DNA of 64,000 nucleotides from assembly GCF_040183065.1 (NCBI RefSeq), contig NC_091120.1, positions 73,076,708 through 73,140,707 on the forward strand, written 5' to 3'. Shown in pieces: positions 56,761 through 64,000 of this stretch (positions are counted from its first letter, which is position 1; each line of letters opens with the position of its first letter). This DNA is from Periplaneta americana (lineage: Eukaryota > Arthropoda > Insecta > Blattodea > Blattidae). Under the pieces are notes generated by a model that was given only the letters and a program-made list of their open reading frames with translations, made no database searches and was not told the DNA's origin. Position numbers and translations under genes: made by a program.

Positions 56761-56842
56761 AGTGGCATACGCAGAATTGTGTAAAGGTGGGGTTTATTAT
56801 TAAAATTGTTTACAATTCACATTATCAGTATTTTAAATTTTA

Positions 56843-56893
<51 letters not shown>

Positions 56894-57363
56894 GTTACAG
56901 TATATTTATTAATATTACACTATGTTCTAATATAACATATTCATGAATTAAACGTAATTTTTTCACAGCCATCCAATGTTTAACAACAATTTTTAACTTC
57001 TTTTTTAATTTTGTATAATAAAAAATTTATTGTGTCATTATTACACTTAATCATATATATATAGAAACAATCAAATATATATTTAAATAAATGTAATTAA
57101 TTATTAAGCATAATAATGGAACATGGAACTCACCAAGGATGAATAATGAAACTGGCAATATAAATATATTGAAGGAGGAGTAGGAGGACTATGCTTTATG
57201 TCGATGTAGAGTTTGTTACTCTGACAGTGAAAAATTAGAGAAAGGAAAACGATTATGGATAAAACATTACTCAAATCTAAATAAGTCATTTTTTGTAAGT
57301 TTAAGGGAGGAGGGGGTTCAAACCCGGTAATCCTCCTTTGTACACGCCCCTATTTACGGCCCT
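56761..57363. mobile_element. Possible hAT-related nonautonomous element
   Basis: The left end CAGTGGCATACGCAGAATTG and the right end CACGCCCCTATTTACGGCCCTG are roughly inverted. G- and C-rich runs follow inside, as in known hAT MITEs. No 8-bp duplication was found. (ATT)n at 56845-56893 is inside. Confidence 0.35.
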
Positions 57364-58732
57364 GAAAATAATTCGGAATGGACGCATTGTGATTTCACCC
57401 AATTCAATGTTATAATTTGTTAGAACAATTATTATTTCTGCGAACCAATTGCTAGTAATGAAGATATTTCACTCATAAATGGTTAATAAAGAATTAATTT
57501 AACTAAGCTTTTGTCCTCTACCAAACACAGTAATAAATTAAGCTGAATTAAAATGAACTAATCAGAGTTTGTACGATAACGAAGGCATACTGAGCAACTA
57601 AACAGATGTTTGAGACAGTTAGCTCATAATTTAGAGCAATGGGTATTGACTGCCCATAAACATCACATTTTCAATACATCTACATAGAAAGATGATTGTT
57701 TTCACTTCTACTTTCCTCATCTTCACATAGATCCCAATCACGGATAGTAAAAGATTGCCGATCCAAAATAAAGAGTGTTCCAAATAATTTACTATCGATC
57801 TATCTTCACTCAAATTTACTGCTTCGCACGAACAGGTATTTCTGCAGTGGTCTTCGAATCTCTAATAAGAAAAACATACATTAGATCCTACGATTGCTGC
57901 AAATATTTTAAATATTTCTGCATGGTCGAACAAATTTGGGAAAGAAGAGTAAACGGGTTAAAGTATAAAACTAAGCTTAAAATTTAAAATTATGCTATTA
58001 GTCTGCTTAAACCACAATTCGTTTATACTTCTCCTGGAATAACAAATACACCTCTGTGTTTTTAGTAATTTATGCCTTAAAATTTTAATTAGCTTTCTCT
58101 CATGCATAATTCTTTTAAGATAATTACAATTCATAATTCTTCTGTTTATCCAATCTTTTATGATCTGTATTTTACACCAGCCCCTACTATTACTTCTAAT
58201 AGTTACAATTCAATTTCAGATTTATCCCTGACCCAAATATGACCTAAATTTATATTCTATTCCTTTTCACCTGAAGACTAAAAAAGACCCAACCTTCGAA
58301 AAGATGTCTTTTATATTTTATGAGCAATAAAAAAATTCAAACCTAAACCTCGCCTGAGTAATATTAACAAGTTATCTAACACACACAACTATTACACTGA
58401 ACAACAAATTTTTACTTTTCGTCTTGCTCCGAAATAAAAATAGGCGAATATTACTAATATGTGTGCCCTAAATCTGAATTTAAAATCCAAATTGCCCCAT
58501 CACGTACCATTTTCCGGGGAAAATGAATTGAATTTTTTTATGACAAAACGTATTTGTTTTTAATTTTTCACTGCTACTCATAAAATTACGACACACTATG
58601 GATTCAGAATTCTTCATAATACTTGAAAAATGTGTACTGGATACAAAAATGATGTTACATAGTTTAAAACACAACAGTAATAAAAATATTTCATGCGTAT
58701 AATGAGAAAAATCTCGAAATTTGAACTTACAT
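57364..58732. other. AT-rich, nothing recognised
   Basis: Several frames of 60-70 codons exist (57631-57813 minus, 57775-57987 plus) but overlap on opposite strands and show no domain. Confidence 0.45.
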
Positions 58733-59220
58733 TTAAAATAATTTTCTGGATGACTTCTGTTTATAACTAGATCCAGGACTGTATCTTACAAGGAACCAGT
58801 AATACTCTGCAAGTATGCTGGATGATGATCTTCCTTTATATCGTGTTTCCATTTCAGATATTTCTTGATGAAATCTTTCCCCATGCTCGTCGCTTACCGC
58901 TCCAAAGTTAGGAGGAAATAAAGCCAAATGAGAATGTATAAAGTGTATTTTGAGAGACATATTACACTCCATTTTCTCATATGCACTTGACATGGTTTTC
59001 ACAACAAGTTCTATGTAGTTCTCTGCCCTAAAATTTCCAAGGAAATTTGAACAAACGTCTTTGAAAGCTCGCCTGTAACGGAAAGTTTTTCCTCAAACAA
59101 AGAATCAGCCATAACTTTTCGAATTTGTGGACAGATAAAAATGCTCTCTTTTAATTTGCCTTCACTCAAATTGGTAAACTTTTCTTTTAAATACTGAAAA
59201 CTACACTCTTGTTTGTTCAT
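58733..59220 (-). pseudogene. Fragment of a dispersed gene family with a GERFHQ motif
   Basis: 59220-59011 encodes FQYLKEKFTNLSEGKLKESI and FICPQIRKVM. After a frameshift near 59005, 59002-58733 encodes CNMSLKIHFIHSHLALFPPN, GAVSDEHGERFHQEISEME and LAEYYWFL to a stop. From memory, many arthropod and other invertebrate genomes have multi-copy proteins with this ending; their function is unknown and they are probably transposon-derived. The frameshift inactivates this copy. Confidence 0.6.
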
Positions 59221-59556
59221 TGCATCGACTTACTTTGAACTGTTATGAAATTTACTGAATAAAAGGGACCAATATCTGTTTATTTATTAGAAGTACAAAA
59301 TAACATGTTAACAACCATAAGAAACCGGAAATAGGTCATAAACTCATAAAATACCTTAGCTTTTGTTTTGGTTTACAACCCCCAATGGGCGCCAGATGTT
59401 CCCTGAGAGAGCGCTTATGGAAAAGTGAAATCATAGTATATTTTTCAAATCTTATGTGATATAAGAAAAGAGATGCAATTTTGGATTCAGCACACACCAA
59501 ACCATAAGAGACACATTGTTTTAAGTCGGAGCAAAATTCTTGTTGTTCATTGTTAT

Positions 59557-60450
59557 TAGAGCTTGGATTTATATACAGTACATTTATAAATCTTGAAATA
59601 TGCGTACAATTACGCTATTCAAAATCTTAAAATATGCACTATAATATGCAATATAAATTTCGAAAAATAACACCTCGTAAATGTTTTATTTTTATATAAA
59701 AAGATGGCAGTTTTTCAGATCTCAATTCATGCACAATTTGCTGAAAGTTGTGAAAAGCCTTGTATGTTACAATAAAACACAGACAAACAACTATCTTGAG
59801 TTTCACTAATATTACTTAAGTATAAAATTTCTATCTTTTACCCACATTAAAGCTGAGAATTGCAGGAAACGATGAATGTCATCTTCATGTTTTCCGTGGT
59901 GAAGCTCCTACGTCTATCAGAAAAGAGATCTTATTGAGAATGATTTCTCCAGAGTACAAGAAGTTAAAGCCACACGGGATAAACTCCATATTTTTTCTTG
60001 TATCAACTTCTCTTCCAATTCTGCTGTTTACCACTACAATTTTTCTATCTTACAAACAGAATGGTATCCAGAATTTTACAAGCACTGATTGAAGTTTTTT
60101 CAGAAATATTTTTTGCGTTTCCGTGTGTTTCAGGGGTCAAAGCATCAATAACATTTTGAACTAAGGACAACAAGTCTTGCAGTGGAGAACACTGTCTTCC
60201 ATTTTGGTTATTGTTTCAGATAGACTGACTCACGTGGTACTAAAATAAATGAGCTAAGCATAATGCCGCTTTTCCACTGGATGTGAATCCTTCCTCATGC
60301 ATTAAGCTTTGGAGAATTGCTGAATAATATGTAACCCTACTAACAGATATGTGTTGAGTATTATTGTCATGATAATCAAAGAAAACCACGTTTGCATAAG
60401 TTAAATTAGTTTTCATGCAATATGCATTTTGCATGTAAATCCTGGCTCTA
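59557..60450 (-). mobile_element. hAT copy of the TAGAGCCC family with degraded transposase
   Basis: Ends TAGAGCTTGGATTTATATAC and TAGAGCCAGGATTTACATGC (inverted). Minus-strand text contains SDRRRSFTTENMKMTFIV near 59935-59856, equivalent to the last residues of the intact hAT transposase ([16 protein letters not shown]), plus other fragments with stops. No matching 8-bp duplication. Confidence 0.55.
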
Positions 60451-60952
60451 GTTACTGTACAGTATATAGTGATTTCATTGTTCAACGTGTTACTGTTTTT
60501 ATGTGTTCCAAATACTTCGGTCCGAAGAATCAGTTGGCGGTATTAAGGCTTGTTTAACACGAACGTGGCACTTCTACAGACCGATTATTTAGTCCTGACA
60601 GCTCAGCGACGCGAAAGAGGGGAAGTAATACGAGTTGTGGGGAGAGTTCCGGAGTAGGGATAAGGGCGAGGGTTGGTAAAGAAATGCAGTACAGTTAACT
60701 GTACTGGAAACACAACGCTATATCGCATGCGTGACATCCAATCGCTCTGACTGCAGGCGAAAAACTAACCTGAACATCCCTTGGCGTAACTTAATGGACT
60801 CGTCTGACTCATTGCCGGCGACTGTCAGGACTAAATAATCGTACTGTACAAACCTTTTTCAATTATATGGCCAACTGTGAACAATTTCTTCCCATTTAAA
60901 CGTTTTTTTTTTTTGTACATGGCTAGATCGAAGTAACAGGTAATACCACATT
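60451..60952. other. Nothing recognised
   Basis: Contains GACTGTCAGGACTAAATAAT at about 60826 and, in inverse sense, TTATTTAGTCCTGACAGCTC at about 60586: two arms about 240 bp apart, possibly a small foldback. No gene. Confidence 0.35.
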
Positions 60953-60968
60953 AAATCACCTGTAGTCC

Positions 60969-61235
60969 GTCTCCTTGGTCTTGAGTTAGCATGCTGGACT
61001 TTTGATCAAGGTGGCCCGGGTTCTCGTTCATGAAGTCAGAAGGATTTTAATTCGGACCTCTTCACGGGGACTGGTTGACTGTTCATTGTTGAAGTGTGTG
61101 TGGTGTCTCGCAGTGGCCCCCCGGGTATCCTGACCCAGTAAACGAGGGAGTCCTGCAGTGTGTGCGTGTGTTCAGTAGAGTTGTGGGTCTGGGTACAATA
61201 AGCCTCAGGCTGCGGTGTCGAAACTACCAAACAAA
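60969..61235 (+). mobile_element. tRNA-like SINE with a perfect 16-bp target duplication
   Basis: Flanked by AAATCACCTGTAGTCC at 60953-60968 and 61236-61251, identical. The head TTGGTCTTGAGTTAGCATGC with CCCGGGTTCTCGTTC resembles A and B boxes. The tail is CTACCAAACAAA. The exact duplication points to a young insertion. Confidence 0.75.
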
Positions 61236-61554
61236 AAATCACCTGTAGTCCATTCACAATATCTGTAGAGTGGGTCAAAACAAATTCCAGCGGGTGGAGA
61301 CACTAAATATAATTGATTTTTTTCTTTCCAGCTAAGAGCAGTAGAGCCCAGTACATACGACGCGATTTGATGCACAGTAGCGATGGAAAAATTTGTTCCA
61401 CTTGTTTCAATTAGTTCATCTGAATTATAAGGTCCCAAACAGCAGTTTCAGTTGTCTTCCGTGGTCTAGCAACTAACATGCTAACCGTTGGGGTCCAATG
61501 TTCACATGTTCCACCTCGGCCGAGCGTGATGCATTTCAGAAGGTGATATATCTA

Positions 61555-62655
61555 CAGGGTGTAACGAAAAGATATGTCAAAACTGTAGGTAATCGTTCCT
61601 CACATGTAGTGGATGAAAATAAAGGGTTCCCACAAATAAGCTTTCCGGTTTCGAACACATGTAACTTATGTTTAATGCAACTCAGATACTTAAAAGAGAT
61701 GGAGGGTTTGTTACTGTTCCTTGGCCGCATAACAGTACCACGCGTAATGAAGGGGCTGGAGGGTTGGTTACTGTTCATAACGGTGGGAGTTCAGTGTGTG
61801 AAATCATAGGTCAAGTGAGAACAGGTTACTCGTCGAAATTTAAGTTGCAAGTAGTGCGCTATGCACGAGAAAATTGAAACAGCAGCAAGGAAGCAGTTTG
61901 ATACCGACGAAAAACTGTGCGACGATGGATGAAAGCATAGGATGCACTTGAATTTTTCTGAATATATAGATGTAGACGGCTGGTTGAATTACTAGTTTTT
62001 ATAAGTAATAAGGTACCGTATGTTACTGTATTTTATAAGAAATTTGTTCTAGTTTAGAATGTTTCGAGTATAAGCCGCACCCAAATTTTTTATTTAGATT
62101 TTGGGTAAAAAAGTGCGGCCTATACACGGAAAAATACGGTAAGTTTCATGTCTTCGAAACTGGAAAGGTATTTTGTGGAAACTGTATTATATGAACATGG
62201 TTCCGGAAACGCTTTATTTCCTTGTTAGAATTATTTTTTACAGCTCTGCTTACAGTGTATGATGTCGAAGCTAAGTTAATGTGCAATGCCATCAGAGCTG
62301 TAGTGTAACATAACCCCTCTCCCCATAAACGTCTAAATGTGGACGCTCTTGTTTACCTCTGGTTAGACTGTAATTACAAATAGGACTGGGTTGATGTATT
62401 GTACATTCTGTTTCTGTTTCCCACAGTTCTGGTGTTCAGTGTTCTGTATGGTGTGTAATGTACATGATAGCTGTGATGGCATTCCACACAAAAACAAACT
62501 AGCTTGCGCATCATGCAATGTAAGTAGAGTTCAGAAAAAGAGCTCTAACAAGGAAATAAAACGTTTCTGGATCCATGGTCGTATAACATATTTTCATCCT
62601 CTACTTGTGAGGAATGTTTTTCAAAAGTATTGACGTACCTTTTTGCTACACCCTG
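61555..62655. mobile_element. Tc1/mariner-type element with nested pogo-like remnant
   Basis: TA flanks (61553-61554, 62656-62657) and inverted ends CAGGGTGTAACGAAAAGATA / CAGGGTGTAGCAAAAAGGTA. Inside, 61815-61920 encodes TGYSSKFKLQVVRYAREN, then TVRRWMKA, the Brinker-type DNA-binding start of pogo-like transposases. GTATAAGCCGCACCC inverted to GTGCGGCCTATAC (62070-62130) marks one end of that relic. Confidence 0.55.
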
Positions 62656-62657
62656 TA

Positions 62658-63062
62658 TATAGCCTTTTCCGGGACAGAAGTGAAGCTAGGAGGCCCTTGT
62701 AGAATTATGGTGTGTAAAAGCATCATGTCTCTGCTAGAGGACTCCAAGTTCGCCCACGTTGAAAGAAAAAATTAGAAATGAATTATTTGAAAAATATGAA
62801 TGTTCAGAGTTCTCCCTTTCTCCCTACCTCTGTTCTTCGGAGGAGGGTCGAAGGCTTGCACCGCAGCCTGAGGCTTATTGTGCTTACCTCCTTAGGTATT
62901 CCTGTAAGTATCGTGATTCACTGTTTGGTGCCATGTACCCGTTCAGCAGTTGCCAGAAGATAAGCATACGCAGTTGTTCAATATCATTAAATCTTATATG
63001 TTTTAAGATTACAGCAAGTAATCAGTAGGCCTACCACAAGTGGTCACATAATTTCATTGAAA
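62658..63062. other. No gene; partial repeat shared with the SINE at 60969
   Basis: CCGCAGCCTGAGGCTTATTG at about 62860 is the exact complement of part of the SINE near 61195-61215. A truncated relative on the minus strand is likely. Confidence 0.4.
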
Positions 63063-63064
63063 TA

Positions 63065-63269
63065 AAGGGTGTCCCAACAAGAACGCCGGATTTAATAATG
63101 TGAAAATATCCACCAAAAATAGATAACATTGCCGCCAACCTACAACAAGATAATAGTACTATGTCCCAACAATGTTGTTGTTGGGTTGATGACTCTATTA
63201 TCTGTTCTGTTATCTGTTTCTGTTGCATTTATTCACATTATTAAATCCGTCGTTCTTGTTGGGACTCTT
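63065..63269. mobile_element. TA-flanked MITE with about 39-bp inverted ends
   Basis: AAGGGTGTCCCAACAAGAAC...GGATTTAATAATGTGAA is mirrored at the right end with three or fewer mismatches. TA lies on both sides (63063-63064, 63270-63271). Non-coding, and typical of Tc1/mariner MITEs. Confidence 0.7.
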
Positions 63270-63271
63270 TA

Positions 63272-64000
63272 TATTTTCTTCTTTGACATATTGCATATGT
63301 CTCAGATATGAATACAAAATAGAAAAAGAGAAACAGAAGTAAAGTTACTCCAGACCATTGAAGTTCAGCAATAATTTGCTTTGGGGCAAATATTGACTAA
63401 TTTTTAAATAGGCCTACTGCGTTATCATTTTTAGAATATTATTGAAATTGGTAATTACATAGTTAATAAATCGGTCTGAGGTAAAATCTAAGCAACTACC
63501 GACATAAAATTATTTTTTTAAGGTTTATATATTTTATTAAATGCATATTCTTGTACTTAAGTAACAAGATAGAATCTTTTCATTGCCTAAAAGTTGCGAT
63601 AGTTATGGTTAGTTTAATAAGAATTTAATGTACAAGTTTGACCCACACTACAGAAGCATATTTCTGAAGTAATTTTGAGTAAAAAGAGTTATTGTGAACG
63701 TATACCTGATTCTTAATCATCATTGTGTTAAAGCAATTTAATATTTAACAATAAGTAGTAAGTGTGTTAACTACAGTAGAAGAATTGTCAGAAGAAATCA
63801 TTACAAAGATTATGTACCATTTTCTTATATTTAACCTTTTAAATTTAATTTGAAAAATGCTTACCTTATTGTCTGTGTTCTTTGAACATTTAATTAAAAT
63901 TAAATTGTGGAATTCATTTTACATTTTCCAAGTTCCAATGAGCATAGTTCATTCTTCGTTCTCTAACACAGTTTAAACACAGAAATTAAACAGCAGGCTA
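63272..64000. other. AT-rich, nothing recognised
   Basis: No gene or repeat identified up to the window edge. Confidence 0.45.

Noticed and set aside
59557..60450. 8-bp duplication around the third TAGAGCCC copy
   Set aside because: ATTGTTAT and GTTACTGT do not match; the copy is called on its ends and protein remnants only.

Overview
The window looks like an AT-rich, repeat-dense insect genome. It has spliced genes, poly(A)-type signals, tRNA-derived SINEs, non-LTR retrotransposons and many cut-and-paste DNA transposons, and no bacterial gene organisation. From memory, several repeats (the GTAA-tailed LINE, the SINEs ending near GCGTCGTTAAATAA, and the SINE split at 25851-28611) resemble dispersed repeats of cockroaches such as Periplaneta. 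That placement is an inference, not a database result.

Only one host gene could be assembled with confidence. It lies on the + strand in five coding exons (31962-32066, 32137-32224, 44856-44941, 48909-49059, 54200-54378). All have GT-AG junctions and compatible phases, giving a 202-residue four-pass membrane protein of the arthropod LAPTM4/DUF4728-like type. Its introns (70 bp, 12.6 kb, 4.0 kb, 5.1 kb) hold much of the repeat content.

Region by region. 1-5800: intergenic, with a SINE, a TIR-bearing repeat, a tRNA-like foldback and a BED-finger hAT derivative. 5778-10297: two copies of one hAT family (TIR TAGAGCCCGGATG). The first contains a PIF/Harbinger element that itself contains another hAT; the second contains a LINE and two SINEs. 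10445-14900: hAT MITE, THAP-containing P-like element, two mariner relics and a further hAT copy. 15100-20650: LINE fragments, SINEs, a hAT relic and foldback MITEs. 20645-23343: a decayed pogo-like element with a PHD finger. 24237-30870: LINE relics around a SINE split by an intact ORF1-only LINE. 31140-54555: the host gene. Intron 2 carries a 70-bp tandem array (about 34127-42034) invaded by an intact hAT (35240-37435) and a Tc1-like element that has in turn been invaded by a mariner. 54600-64000: Tc1-like, LINE, SINE, hAT and MITE relics.

The strongest candidates for something new are four. (1) The 2.4-kb LINE at 26052-28445 has a complete 511-codon ORF1 with a 2A-like GNVELNPGP motif, no reverse transcriptase, and a 14-bp target duplication that falls inside a recognisable SINE. 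(2) The hAT at 35240-37435 is apparently intact. (3) tRNA-like sequences are arranged as inverted foldbacks at 2590-2813 and 45723-46149. (4) Three SINE families share one 3' tail.
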